A stretch of DNA of 64,000 nucleotides from Microbacterium sp. 11MF. Its GTDB lineage: Bacteria > Actinomycetota > Actinomycetes > Actinomycetales > Microbacteriaceae. The position numbers were made by a program, and so were the translations under genes. Positions 52,520-61,443 of this stretch are shown here, piece by piece. The notes beneath the pieces were generated by a model, which was not told the DNA's origin, searched no databases, and worked only from the letters and a program-made list of their open reading frames with translations. Every line of letters begins with the position of its first letter. Positions within the stretch are counted from its first letter, which is position 1. Location of the stretch: assembly GCF_000383475.1 (NCBI RefSeq), contig NZ_KB911459.1:634467-698466 (forward strand), written 5' to 3'.

Positions 52520-54641
52520 ATCCCTCCTCACCCCCTCGACTCCGCGCCGCAGCCCCCTGCTGTCGATCCGCGACCTCAGCGTCACCTTCCCCCAGCGCGG
52601 TTCGGGTGACGTGCAGGCCGTGCGCGGCATCTCGTACGACGTGCACCCGGGCGAGTTCCTCGGCATCGTCGGCGAGTCCGGATCGGGCAAGTCGGTGTCC
52701 TCCCTCGCCGTCATGGGCCTCCTGCCCACCAACGCGCAGGTCACCGGCTCGATCGAGTTCGAGGGCAAGCCCCTCCTCGGAATGGACGACAAGAAGCTCT
52801 CCCGCATCCGCGGCAAGGAGCTCGCCATGGTCTTCCAGGACCCGCTCTCGGCCCTCACGCCCGTCTACACCGTCGGCGACCAGATCGCCGAGGCGCTGCG
52901 CCTGCATGACGGGAAGCTGTCTGCGCAGGCGGCGGCGGCTCGCGCCGTCGAGCTCCTCAAGACGGTCGGCATCCCCGACCCGGATCGCCGGGCCAAGGCG
53001 TTCCCGCACGAGTTCTCGGGCGGGATGCGCCAGCGGGCCATGATCGCGATGGCCATCGCGAACGACCCGAAGGTGATCATCGCGGACGAGCCGACCACGG
53101 CCCTCGACGTCACCATCCAGGCGCAGATCCTCGAGGTCCTCGAGAAGGCCAAGGAGATCACCGGCGCCGCCGTCGTCCTCATCACGCACGACCTCGGTGT
53201 CGTCGCCGGTCACGCCGACCGGGTCGGCGTCATGTACGCCGGCAAGCTCGTCGAGCTCGGCACGACGGACCAGGTCTTCCACGAGCCGCAGATGCCGTAT
53301 TCGATCGGCCTGTTGCGCTCCGTTCCCAACATGCTGACCGCCGGTACGCAGCGCCTCGTTCCTCTCGAGGGGCGCCCGCCGTCCCTCGCGGCGCTGCCGA
53401 AGGGATGCCCCTTCGCGGCCCGCTGCCCCATCGCCGTGGACGCGTGCCGCGAGGTCGAACCCGACCTGATCGCGCACGACCCGGCGTCGGGCCCCGATCA
53501 CGTCGCCGCCTGCATCCGGGGGAGCGAGATCGCCAGCGGTGAGCTTCCCCGCGGCGAGGTCTTCACGGTGGCGGACCCGATCATCGACGGCGAGCTCGTC
53601 GACTCCGGTGCGGAGCCGGTCGTCGAGGTCACCGACCTGCGTCGGCACTTCCCGCTGATGAAGGGCGCGCTCTTCCCTCGTCGGGTGGGCACCGTCCGCG
53701 CCGTCGACGGCGTCTCGTTCTCCCTCAAGCCGGGTCGCACGATGGGCCTGGTGGGGGAGTCAGGGTGCGGCAAGACGACGACCATCCTCGAGATCATGGA
53801 GATGACCGCACCGCAGGCCGGATCCATCAAGATCAACGGCAAGGATGTGGGGTCGCTCAGCGCCCGCGAGCGCCACGCGCTTCGTCGCGACGTGCAGATC
53901 GTCTTCCAGGACCCGATGGGGGCCATCGACCCGCGTCTTCCCGTCAGCGAGGTCATCACCGAGCCGCTGTGGGCGATCGGGGCGAGCAAGTCGGACCGCG
54001 ACAAGCGCGCTCTGGAACTCCTCGACCTCGTCGGCCTCGATCCCTCCATGGCCGACCGCTACCCGCACGAGTTCTCGGGTGGTCAGCGCCAGCGCATCGG
54101 CATCGCCCGCGCCCTCGCGACGAACCCGTCGGTCATCGTGCTCGACGAGCCGGTCTCGGCGCTCGACGTCTCGATCCAAGCAGGTGTCATCAACCTGCTC
54201 GAGGACCTCAAAGCCCAGCTGGGACTGTCCTACCTCTTCGTCGCCCACGATCTCGCCGTGGTGCGGCAGATCGCCGACGACGTGGCCGTCATGTACCTCG
54301 GTTCGGTGGTCGAGCAGGGGCCCGTGTCGACGGTGTTCGACAACCCGCAGCATCCCTACACCAAGGCCCTCATCTCGGCGGCTCCCATCCCGGACCCGCG
54401 CATCGAGCGCGGGCGGGCGCGGGTTCTCCTGCAGGGGGATCTGCCGAGCCCGACGCAGGAGATCAGCGGATGCCGCTTCCGCACCCGCTGCCCCCTGTAC
54501 AAGCTCCTCGACGAGACGCGGCAGGACATGTGCCGCTCCATCGAACCCGAGCTGACGCCGCACGGTCGTGCGCGCGTCGCGTGCCACCACGTCGACGAGT
54601 CGACGCTGGTGGACGAGGTCGCACTGTCGACCGCATCCTGA
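52512..54641 (+). CDS. Fused double-ATPase (OppD-OppF), importer 2
   Basis: 709 residues from GTG 52512. Two ABC ATPases, each followed by the Cys-rich oligopeptide extension (CPFAARCPIAVDAC and CRFRTRCPLYK), which may hold an iron-sulfur cluster as in DppD/DppF relatives. Walker A GESGSGKSV and GESGCGKTT; signatures FSGGMRQRAMIA and FSGGQRQRIGIA; Walker B IIADEPTTALD and VLDEPVSALD. Longer than importer 1's fusion, which lacks the extensions. Upstream in-frame sequence belongs to the permease. Confidence 0.95.
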   Translation: MPESLLTPSTPRRSPLLSIRDLSVTFPQRGSGDVQAVRGISYDVHPGEFLGIVGESGSGKSVSSLAVMGLLPTNAQVTGSIEFEGKPLLGMDDKKLSRIRGKELAMVFQDPLSALTPVYTVGDQIAEALRLHDGKLSAQAAAARAVELLKTVGIPDPDRRAKAFPHEFSGGMRQRAMIAMAIANDPKVIIADEPTTALDVTIQAQILEVLEKAKEITGAAVVLITHDLGVVAGHADRVGVMYAGKLVELGTTDQVFHEPQMPYSIGLLRSVPNMLTAGTQRLVPLEGRPPSLAALPKGCPFAARCPIAVDACREVEPDLIAHDPASGPDHVAACIRGSEIASGELPRGEVFTVADPIIDGELVDSGAEPVVEVTDLRRHFPLMKGALFPRRVGTVRAVDGVSFSLKPGRTMGLVGESGCGKTTTILEIMEMTAPQAGSIKINGKDVGSLSARERHALRRDVQIVFQDPMGAIDPRLPVSEVITEPLWAIGASKSDRDKRALELLDLVGLDPSMADRYPHEFSGGQRQRIGIARALATNPSVIVLDEPVSALDVSIQAGVINLLEDLKAQLGLSYLFVAHDLAVVRQIADDVAVMYLGSVVEQGPVSTVFDNPQHPYTKALISAAPIPDPRIERGRARVLLQGDLPSPTQEISGCRFRTRCPLYKLLDETRQDMCRSIEPELTPHGRARVACHHVDESTLVDEVALSTAS

Positions 54642-54647
54642 GCCCCT

Positions 54648-54671
54648 CCGGCGGCGGCACCATTCCGCCGG
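54648..54671 (+). promoter_or_regulatory. Small hairpin between ATPase and lipoprotein genes
   Basis: CCGGCGG (54648-54654) with CCGCCGG (54665-54671), 10-nt loop. May tune expression of the downstream binding protein; weak evidence. Confidence 0.35.
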
Positions 54672-54705
54672 TGGTCACCAAAAGGTAAACGAGAGGAACA
54701 ATCAC

Positions 54706-56391
54706 ATGAAGATTCGAGGTGCAAAGCCGTTCGGGTCTTTGGCGCTGCTCGGCGTCGCCGCACTCGTGATCTCAGGTTGTGCTGCCGGCAACACCGGTGC
54801 GCCCACCCAGAGCGAGTCCGCAGCGCCGGAGCTGCCCGCCACGGCATGGACCCGGGCCGACGCGGCCAAGGTCAAGGACGGCGGCACGCTGACCCTCGCG
54901 GTCGGATCGATGCCGGTGCAGTTCAACATCAACCAGGTCGACGGCAACGAGGCGGACACCGTCGACATCGTAGAGGGGACCACCGGTGGGCCCTTCAAGA
55001 TCAAGGAAGACGGCACCCCCGTCGTCGACGAGAACTACGCGTCGTCCGCCGAGCTCACGAGCGATGACCCGCAGGTCGTCGAGATCAAGCTGAACCCCGA
55101 CGCCAAGTGGGAGGACGGCACCCCCATCACGGCCGCCGACTACATCGCCTACTGGAAGGCGCAGAACGGCACGAACGAGGCGTACATTCCGGCCTCGACC
55201 GCCGGCTGGGAGGACGTCTCCTCGGTCGAGCAGGGATCGAGCGAGTTCGACGTCAAGATCACGTTCTCGAAGATCTACGCCGACTGGCAGGGCCTGTTCA
55301 CGGGCGGGCTGCTCCCGGCATCCATCTCGAGCGACCCCGCAGCCTACAACGACGGCTACCGCACGAAGGCCGTTCCGTCCTCAGGTCCGTTCAAGATCAC
55401 GAAGATCGACACGACCGGTCAGGTCATCACCCTCGAGCGCAACCCGCAGTGGTGGGGCGCGACGCCGAAGCTCGAGACCGTCCTTTACCGCGCGGTCAGC
55501 CAGGACCAGCAGAGCTCGTCGTTCGCCAACTCGGAGATCGACGCGCTGTACATCTCGGCCAACGCGGATGCCTACCAGACGGCCAAGACCCGCTCGGACG
55601 CGAAGATCGAGACCTCGGGTGGCACGACCTGGACCCACGTAACGATGAACGCCAAGGAGGGCCCGCTTGCGGACGTCAACGTCCGCAAGGCCGTCGAGGC
55701 GATCGTCAACCGCGAGCAGATCGCCGCGTCGGCGAACACGCCCGTGGACGCGCCGGCCATCACCCAGGGCGACTACATCTTCATGCCTGGGCAGAACGGG
55801 TACGAGGACAAGGCTCCCAAGACGGACACCGCGAAGGCGGCGGAGTACCTGAAGGAGGCCGGTTACGAGGGCAGCGAGGGCGAGAGCTGGACGAAGGACG
55901 GCACCGCTCTCAAGCTCACCGTGACCGTTCCCGCCGACACGGCGACGAACATCCAGCGCTCCGAGCAGGTCCAGGCCGACCTGAACGCGTTCGGCATCCC
56001 CGTCGAGCTCGTCACGGTTCCCGCGGCGACGTACTTCAGTGACTACGTCATCCCGGGCAACTTCGAGATGGTGTCGTTCTCGTGGGTGGGCACCGCCTTC
56101 CCGATCTCGTCTTCGGAGGCGCTGTACTACCCGGTCGACTCCGAGTCGAACTTCACCGGCACCACGGATGAGAAGCTCGGCGACCTGTACGACCAGGCCA
56201 ACTCCGAGCTCGACCCGGCCAAGCGCATCGAGATCGCCAAGGAGATCAACGATGTGATCTGGGGCTACATGCCGATGTTCCCGATCGCGCCGCTCCCGAA
56301 CGTCTACGCGGTCAAGGACGGCCTCGTCAACTGGGGTGCCACCCAGTTCGAGACCATCGACTGGACGATCGTCGGCTGGGCTGCCGAGTAA
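54706..56391 (+). CDS. Peptide ABC transporter lipoprotein, importer 2
   Basis: 561 residues from ATG 54706 with GAGAGGA upstream. Lipoprotein signal with lipobox LVISGC at about residues 18-23. SBP family 5: WTRADAAKVKDGGTLTLAVG, AKWEDGTPITAADYIAYW and FMPGQNGYED. Placed last, unlike importer 1 where it comes first. It lies directly before typA, the position where mycobacteria have the SBP-like lipoprotein LpqW; orthology is only suggested by position. Confidence 0.92.
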   Translation: MKIRGAKPFGSLALLGVAALVISGCAAGNTGAPTQSESAAPELPATAWTRADAAKVKDGGTLTLAVGSMPVQFNINQVDGNEADTVDIVEGTTGGPFKIKEDGTPVVDENYASSAELTSDDPQVVEIKLNPDAKWEDGTPITAADYIAYWKAQNGTNEAYIPASTAGWEDVSSVEQGSSEFDVKITFSKIYADWQGLFTGGLLPASISSDPAAYNDGYRTKAVPSSGPFKITKIDTTGQVITLERNPQWWGATPKLETVLYRAVSQDQQSSSFANSEIDALYISANADAYQTAKTRSDAKIETSGGTTWTHVTMNAKEGPLADVNVRKAVEAIVNREQIAASANTPVDAPAITQGDYIFMPGQNGYEDKAPKTDTAKAAEYLKEAGYEGSEGESWTKDGTALKLTVTVPADTATNIQRSEQVQADLNAFGIPVELVTVPAATYFSDYVIPGNFEMVSFSWVGTAFPISSSEALYYPVDSESNFTGTTDEKLGDLYDQANSELDPAKRIEIAKEINDVIWGYMPMFPIAPLPNVYAVKDGLVNWGATQFETIDWTIVGWAAE

Positions 56392-56411
56392 GCAGCAAGA
56401 CGCACAGCAGC

Positions 56412-56445
56412 GGCGGGGCGGGGACCGAAAGGTCCTCGCCCCGTC
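56412..56445 (+). terminator. Terminator of importer 2
   Basis: A 15-bp stem (56412-56426 with 56431-56445, two G-U pairs) closed by a GAAA tetraloop. It lies 20 bp after the lipoprotein stop and just before the typA promoter. Confidence 0.75.
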
Positions 56446-56464
56446 GGCGTGTCGACACCTGCGG

Positions 56465-56470
56465 TAAAGT
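56465..56470 (+). promoter_or_regulatory. -10 box of typA
   Basis: TAAAGT; predicted start near 56477 and a leader of about 41 nt containing TGCCGGCATCCCGGCA-type self-complementarity and AAGGA before the ATG. Confidence 0.5.
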
Positions 56471-56517
56471 GGACTGCCGGCATCCCGGCATCACCCTCTC
56501 TGCAAGGAACCCCCTTC

Positions 56518-58431
56518 ATGGCGCACGCCCTTCGTCCTGACCTCCGTAACGTCGCGATCGTCGCGCACGTCGACCACGGCAAGACGACGCTCGTCGATGC
56601 CATGCTCCGCCAGACCGGTTCGTTCGGCTCTCACGAGCACATGGAAGAACGTGCCATGGACTCGAACGACCTCGAGCGCGAAAAGGGCATCACGATCCTC
56701 GCGAAGAACACGACGATCACGTACTCCGGCGCCCACTCGTCCGAGCCCGTCACGATCAACGTGATCGACACCCCCGGCCACGCCGACTTCGGTGGCGAGG
56801 TCGAGCGCGGTCTGTCGATGGTCGACGGTGTCGTCCTGCTGGTGGATGCCTCCGAGGGCCCGCTCCCGCAGACCCGCTTCGTCCTGCGCAAGGCGCTCGA
56901 GGCCAAGCTCCCCGTCATCCTCCTGGTCAACAAGACCGACCGCCCCGACGCGCGCATCGCCGAGGTCGAGGAGGAGGCCCACGACCTGCTCCTGGGGCTC
57001 GCCTCCGACCTCCAGGACGACGTGCCCGACCTCGATGTCGACGCGCTCCTCGACGTCCCCGTCGTCTACGCGTCCGGTCGCGCCGGTGCCGCTTCGCGGA
57101 ACCGCCCCGAGAACGGCTCGCTCCCCGACAACGACGACCTCGAGCCGCTCTTCGGCGCGATCCTCGAGCACGTCCCGGCTCCGTCGTACGACGACGAAGC
57201 GCCCCTCCAGGCCTGGGTCACGAACCTCGACTCGTCGCCGTTCCTCGGCCGTCTCGCACTCCTGCGCGTCTTCAACGGCACGCTGAAGAAGGGCCAGACG
57301 GTCGCGTGGGTCCGCGCCGACGGTTCGACCAGCAACGCCCGCATCACCGAGCTCCTGAAGACCCGCGCCCTCGAGCGCTACCCGGCGGAGTCCGCCGGCC
57401 CCGGCGACATCGTCGCCATCGCGGGCTTCGAGAACATCACGATCGGCGAGACGATCGCCGACCCCGAGGACATCCGTCCGCTCCCGGCCATCACGGTCGA
57501 CGATCCGGCCATCTCGATGACGATCGGCACCAACACCTCGCCCCTCATGGGCAAGGTCAAGGGTCACAAGCTCACCGCGCGCACGGTCAAGGACCGCCTC
57601 GACCGCGAGCTCATCGGCAACGTGTCGCTCAAGGTCGTCGACATCGGCCAGCCCGACGCGTGGGAGGTCCAGGGCCGCGGCGAGCTCGCGCTGGCGATCC
57701 TCGTCGAGAACATGCGCCGCGAGGGCTTCGAGCTCACGGTCGGCAAGCCGCAGGTCGTCACGCGCCGCGACGAGAAGGGCAAGCTCACCGAGCCCTTCGA
57801 GCACCTCACGATCGACGCCCCCGAGGAGCACCTCGGCGCGATCACGCAGCTGATGGCGAGCCGCAAAGGCCGCATGGAGACGATGACGAACCACGGCACC
57901 GGCTGGGTGCGCATGGAGTTCATCGTCCCGTCGCGCGGTCTCATCGGCTTCCGCAGCGAGTTCCTCACGATCACGCGCGGCACGGGCATCGCGAACGCGA
58001 TCTCGCACGGCTACGACGAGTGGGCCGGCGCGATCTCGACGCGTCAGAACGGCTCGATCGTCGCAGACCGCTCGGGTGTCGTGACTCCGTTCGCGATGAT
58101 CGCCCTGCAGGAGCGCATGAGCTTCTTCGTGCAGCCGACCGAAGAGGTCTACGAGGGCATGGTCATCGGCGAGAACTCGCGCGCCGACGACATGGACGTC
58201 AACATCACGAAGGAGAAGAAGCTCACGAACATGCGTTCGTCGACCTCCGACTCCTTCGAGTCCATGACGCCGCCGCGGGTGCTGACGCTGGAAGAGAGCC
58301 TCGAGTTCGCCCGCGACGACGAATGCGTCGAGGTCACGCCCGAGAAGGTGCGCATCCGCAAGGTCGTGCTCGACGCGACCGAGCGCGGCCGCGCGGCATC
58401 GCGGCTGAAGCGCCAGGACGCCGGCTCCTGA
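56518..58431 (+). CDS. typA: Ribosome-associated GTPase TypA/BipA
   Basis: 637 residues from ATG 56518. Translational GTPase with G1 AHVDHGKTTLVD, switch EREKGITILAKNT, G3 DTPGHADFGGE and G4 NKTDRPDA. Domains II and III and the TypA-specific C-terminal domain (SRGLIGFRSEFLTITRGTG, MSFFVQPTEEVYEGMVIGE in parts) follow. BipA helps ribosome assembly and stress growth. Its own promoter, then azlC 2 bp downstream. Confidence 0.97.
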   Translation: MAHALRPDLRNVAIVAHVDHGKTTLVDAMLRQTGSFGSHEHMEERAMDSNDLEREKGITILAKNTTITYSGAHSSEPVTINVIDTPGHADFGGEVERGLSMVDGVVLLVDASEGPLPQTRFVLRKALEAKLPVILLVNKTDRPDARIAEVEEEAHDLLLGLASDLQDDVPDLDVDALLDVPVVYASGRAGAASRNRPENGSLPDNDDLEPLFGAILEHVPAPSYDDEAPLQAWVTNLDSSPFLGRLALLRVFNGTLKKGQTVAWVRADGSTSNARITELLKTRALERYPAESAGPGDIVAIAGFENITIGETIADPEDIRPLPAITVDDPAISMTIGTNTSPLMGKVKGHKLTARTVKDRLDRELIGNVSLKVVDIGQPDAWEVQGRGELALAILVENMRREGFELTVGKPQVVTRRDEKGKLTEPFEHLTIDAPEEHLGAITQLMASRKGRMETMTNHGTGWVRMEFIVPSRGLIGFRSEFLTITRGTGIANAISHGYDEWAGAISTRQNGSIVADRSGVVTPFAMIALQERMSFFVQPTEEVYEGMVIGENSRADDMDVNITKEKKLTNMRSSTSDSFESMTPPRVLTLEESLEFARDDECVEVTPEKVRIRKVVLDATERGRAASRLKRQDAGS

Positions 58432-58433
58432 CG

Positions 58434-59141
58434 GTGACGGGGGAGCAGCCGCCGATTCGTCGGGCCTGGCGCGACTCCCTCGGTGTCGTGCTCGCGACGA
58501 GTGCCTACGGCATCTCGTTCGGCGCGCTCTCGGTGACCTCGGGTCTGGACGTCTGGCAGACCTGCGTCCTCAGCCTCCTGATGTTCACCGGCGGATCGCA
58601 GTTCGCGTTCGTCGGTGTCATCGGGGGCGGAGGCCTGCCGGGTGCCGCCATCGCCTCGGCGGGGCTCCTCGGCATCCGCAACGTGGCCTACGGTCTGCGG
58701 ATGTCGTCCGTCGTCGGCGACGGGTTCTGGCGGCGGGCCGCGGCATCCCATTTCACGATCGACGAATCGACGGCCGTCGCCCTCGCGCAGACGGATGCCG
58801 CGGCTCGCCGCATCGGCTTCTGGGTGACAGGCGTCGGCATCTACGTCGGCTGGAACCTGACGACGCTGGCGGGCGCGCTGCTCGGCGACGTTCTCGGCGA
58901 TGTGAAGGCCTACGGATTGGATGCCGCTGCCGCCGCCGCGTTCCTCGCGCTGCTGTGGCCGCGGCTGCGGAACCGTCAGGCGATCGCGGTGGGTGCCGCC
59001 GCCGCGGTGGTCGCGGCCGTCCTCACGCCGGCGCTCATGCCGGGTCTCCCCGTCCTCGTCGCGGCGCTGGTGGCGATCGTCGTGGGCTGGACGAACTGGC
59101 TGGGCTCCCGGCCGACGACGTCGACAGGGGACCCCGCATGA
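58434..59141 (+). CDS. azlC: AzlC family branched-chain amino acid exporter subunit
   Basis: 235 residues from GTG 58434. Motifs SAYGISFGALSVTSG, LLMFTGGSQFAFVGVI and RNVAYGLRMS are family marks, with about six helices. With AzlD it exports branched-chain amino acids or analogues in Bacillus and E. coli (YgaZH). It lies 2 bp after typA, so co-transcription is likely. Confidence 0.92.
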   Translation: MTGEQPPIRRAWRDSLGVVLATSAYGISFGALSVTSGLDVWQTCVLSLLMFTGGSQFAFVGVIGGGGLPGAAIASAGLLGIRNVAYGLRMSSVVGDGFWRRAAASHFTIDESTAVALAQTDAAARRIGFWVTGVGIYVGWNLTTLAGALLGDVLGDVKAYGLDAAAAAAFLALLWPRLRNRQAIAVGAAAAVVAAVLTPALMPGLPVLVAALVAIVVGWTNWLGSRPTTSTGDPA

Positions 59142-59452
59142 CGCTGTGGCACACGATCCTGCTCGCGGCCATCGTGTGCGTGGCCCTCAAGACGGCCGGC
59201 TACCTCGTGCCGCCGGCGTGGTTCGAGGCGCCTCGCCCCTCCCGGACGATCGACCTCCTCACCGTCGCGCTCCTCTCGGCGCTGGTCGTCGTGCAGACGC
59301 TCGGCGTGGGCCAGGCGATCGTGCTCGACGCACGCGTTCCCGGTCTGCTCGTCGCGGCGGGTCTCCTCGTCGTCAGAGCGCCGTTCCTCGTCGTGGTCGC
59401 GGCAGCCGCCGCGGTCGCGGCACTCCTGCGTCTGTGGGGCTGGGCGACCTGA
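59138..59452 (+). CDS. azlD: AzlD family transport partner
   Basis: 104 residues, four helices. The family pattern is visible in KTAGYLVPPAWFE and LLTVALLSALVVVQTLG. The start overlaps azlC by 4 bp (ATGA). Forms the two-component exporter with AzlC. Confidence 0.9.
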   Translation: MTLWHTILLAAIVCVALKTAGYLVPPAWFEAPRPSRTIDLLTVALLSALVVVQTLGVGQAIVLDARVPGLLVAAGLLVVRAPFLVVVAAAAAVAALLRLWGWAT

Positions 59453-59484
59453 TCGGTCAAGGAGTGCCCGCCTAGACTGTGCAG

Positions 59485-59871
59485 GTGAATGCCCTCTTCG
59501 CCCGCATCGCCACCTGGGTGCTGGCCGCCGTCATCGGCGTCGTCTACGGCGTCGCCGGCACGATCGGCCAGGCGGCGACCTGGGGTGTCGTCCCCGTCGG
59601 TCTGATCGTCGCTTCGGTCGGCTTCGTCGCCCTGCTGATCGCGGTGCGGACGCTGACGGGGGAGCGCGCCTCCGCGCTCGCCTGCGGGCTCGGCGCCCTC
59701 GTGGCCACGCTCCTGTTCGCCAACGAGGGTCCCGGCGGGTCCGTCGTGGTGCCGGCGCCCCCGGAGGGGACCGTCGTCACGCCCGGGCTCATCTGGACGT
59801 TCGTCGTCCCGCTGGCCGTCGCACTCGTCGTCGCGTGGCCGACGGCATCCCGCGTCCGATCCACGAACTAG
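59485..59871 (+). CDS. DUF6113-like small membrane protein
   Basis: 128 residues from GTG 59485, exactly 6 nt after TAGACT (59473-59478); an in-frame GTG at 59479 would fall upstream of the predicted mRNA start. Four hydrophobic helices; IGVVYGVAGTIGQAA and a loop GGSVVVPAPPEGTVV. It resembles DUF6113 proteins that follow mshB in several actinobacteria (from memory). mshB is not present here. Function unknown. Confidence 0.72.
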   Translation: MNALFARIATWVLAAVIGVVYGVAGTIGQAATWGVVPVGLIVASVGFVALLIAVRTLTGERASALACGLGALVATLLFANEGPGGSVVVPAPPEGTVVTPGLIWTFVVPLAVALVVAWPTASRVRSTN

Positions 59872-59880
59872 ACTCGTCCT

Positions 59881-60201
59881 GTGACGTATGTGATCGCCCT
59901 CCCGTGCGTGGATGTCAAGGACCGAGCCTGCATCGACGAATGTCCCGTCGACTGCATCTACGAAGGCGAACGCTCTCTCTACATCCACCCCGATGAGTGC
60001 GTCGACTGCGGCGCCTGCGAGCCGGTGTGCCCCGTCGAGGCCATCTACTACGAAGACGACCTCCCCGCCGAGTGGCAGGACTACTACACGGCCAACGTGG
60101 AGTTCTTCGAGGATCTTGGTTCGCCGGGCGGCGCCGCGAAGGTCGGCGTCATCGCCAAGGATCACCCCGTCATCGCTGGTCTTCCTCCGCAGGCCCACTG
60201 A
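59881..60201 (+). CDS. fdxA: 7Fe-type ferredoxin
   Basis: 106 residues. Eight Cys (9, 17, 21, 25, 40, 43, 46, 50) including CVDCGACEPVCP; fits a [3Fe-4S][4Fe-4S] ferredoxin with the extended C-terminus of the actinobacterial FdxA/FdxC group. An electron carrier in the cytoplasm. GTG exactly 6 nt after TAGACT (59869-59874): leaderless. Gene order fdxA-dapC is shared with mycobacteria. Confidence 0.95.
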   Translation: MTYVIALPCVDVKDRACIDECPVDCIYEGERSLYIHPDECVDCGACEPVCPVEAIYYEDDLPAEWQDYYTANVEFFEDLGSPGGAAKVGVIAKDHPVIAGLPPQAH

Positions 60202-60217
60202 AACTCGCTGAGCCGAC

Positions 60218-61333
60218 ATGAGCGTCCACGACCTCGCGGACTACCCCTGGGACGCCGTCGCCCCCTACGCGGCGCGAGCACGGCAGCATCCCGGCGGGAT
60301 GGTCGACCTCTCAATCGGTTCCCCCGTCGATCCGACGCCCGGTGTCGTCTCCGAGGCGCTCCGACGCGCCACGGACGCTCACGCCTACCCGCAGACCGTC
60401 GGCACTCCGGCGCTGCGCGAGGCGATCGCGGCCTGGTACGGCCGCCGGCGCGGCGTGCCGGGCCTCACGCCCTCCCAGGTCATCCCGACCGTGGGCTCGA
60501 AGGAGCTCGTCGCCCTTCTGCCGCTCCTTCTCGGCCTCGGCACCGGCGACACGGTCGTTCACCCGCGCGCGGCCTACCCGTCCTACGAGGTGGGGGCACG
60601 TCTCGTGGGTGCGCAGGCCTTCGCGTCGGATGATCCCGACGAGTGGCCCACGACCACGCGGCTCGTGTGGCTGAACACGCCCGGCAACCCCGACGGTCGG
60701 GTCCTCGACGTCGCTGAGCTCCGACACGCCGTGGAGCGCGCTCGCGAGCTGGGTGCCGTCCTGGCCTCAGACGAGTGCTACGCCGAGCTGGGGTGGGAAG
60801 GGCCGTGGGCGGATGCCCCGGTGCCCAGCATCCTCGATCCCCGGGTCGCGAGCGGCGACCTCACCGGCCTCCTGTCGGTCTACTCGCTCAGCAAGCAGTC
60901 GAACCTCGCGGGCTACCGGGCGGCGTTCGTCGCCGGCGAAGCGGACCTGATCGAGCGCCTCGTGACCACCCGCAAGCACCTCGGGCTGATGGTGCCCGGG
61001 CCCGTGCAGGCCGCCATGATCGCCGCGCTCGAGGACGATGCGCACGTGGTGCACCAGCGCGAGCTCTACCGTGCCCGCCGCGACATCCTGAAGCCGGCCG
61101 TCGAAGCCGCCGGTTTCCGGATCGACCGCAGCGAGGGCGGCCTCTACCTCTGGGCGACGGCGGGGGAGGACGCGTGGGAGTCCCTCGCGCGCCTCGCCGA
61201 CCTCGGCATCCTCGCCGGGCCCGGACACTTCTACGGATCCCATTTCCCCCAGCATGTGCGGTTCTCGCTCACGGCGACCGACGAGCGCATCGCCGAAGCC
61301 GCGCGGAGGCTCGCGGCATCCGTCGAGGCCTGA
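60218..61333 (+). CDS. dapC: Succinyldiaminopimelate transaminase
   Basis: 371 residues, class I/II PLP aminotransferase. PLP Lys in YSLSKQSNLAGYR; WLNTPGNPDGRVL and SDECYAELGW are also typical. Makes N-succinyl-LL-2,6-diaminopimelate precursor for lysine and peptidoglycan. Assignment to dapC rests on family resemblance plus the fdxA neighbour and dapD 1.9 kb away. Followed by an 8-bp hairpin TTCGTAGG/CCTACGAA (61337-61358). Confidence 0.9.
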   Translation: MSVHDLADYPWDAVAPYAARARQHPGGMVDLSIGSPVDPTPGVVSEALRRATDAHAYPQTVGTPALREAIAAWYGRRRGVPGLTPSQVIPTVGSKELVALLPLLLGLGTGDTVVHPRAAYPSYEVGARLVGAQAFASDDPDEWPTTTRLVWLNTPGNPDGRVLDVAELRHAVERARELGAVLASDECYAELGWEGPWADAPVPSILDPRVASGDLTGLLSVYSLSKQSNLAGYRAAFVAGEADLIERLVTTRKHLGLMVPGPVQAAMIAALEDDAHVVHQRELYRARRDILKPAVEAAGFRIDRSEGGLYLWATAGEDAWESLARLADLGILAGPGHFYGSHFPQHVRFSLTATDERIAEAARRLAASVEA

Positions 61334-61381
61334 CCCTTCGTAGGCTTCCTCCTACGAATTCCGCTATCCATTGAGCGCGAC

Positions 61382-61393
61382 AGCACATGTGCT
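61382..61393. promoter_or_regulatory. Perfect palindrome in the gltA promoter
   Basis: AGCACATGTGCT, 12 bp, placed where the -35 of a TAGGCT -10 (61404-61409) would be. A candidate operator for a dimeric regulator of citrate synthase. Confidence 0.45.
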
Positions 61394-61443
61394 CACTGCC
61401 CAGTAGGCTGTAAAGACCGCTCCGACGACCGCAAGGAGGCTTC

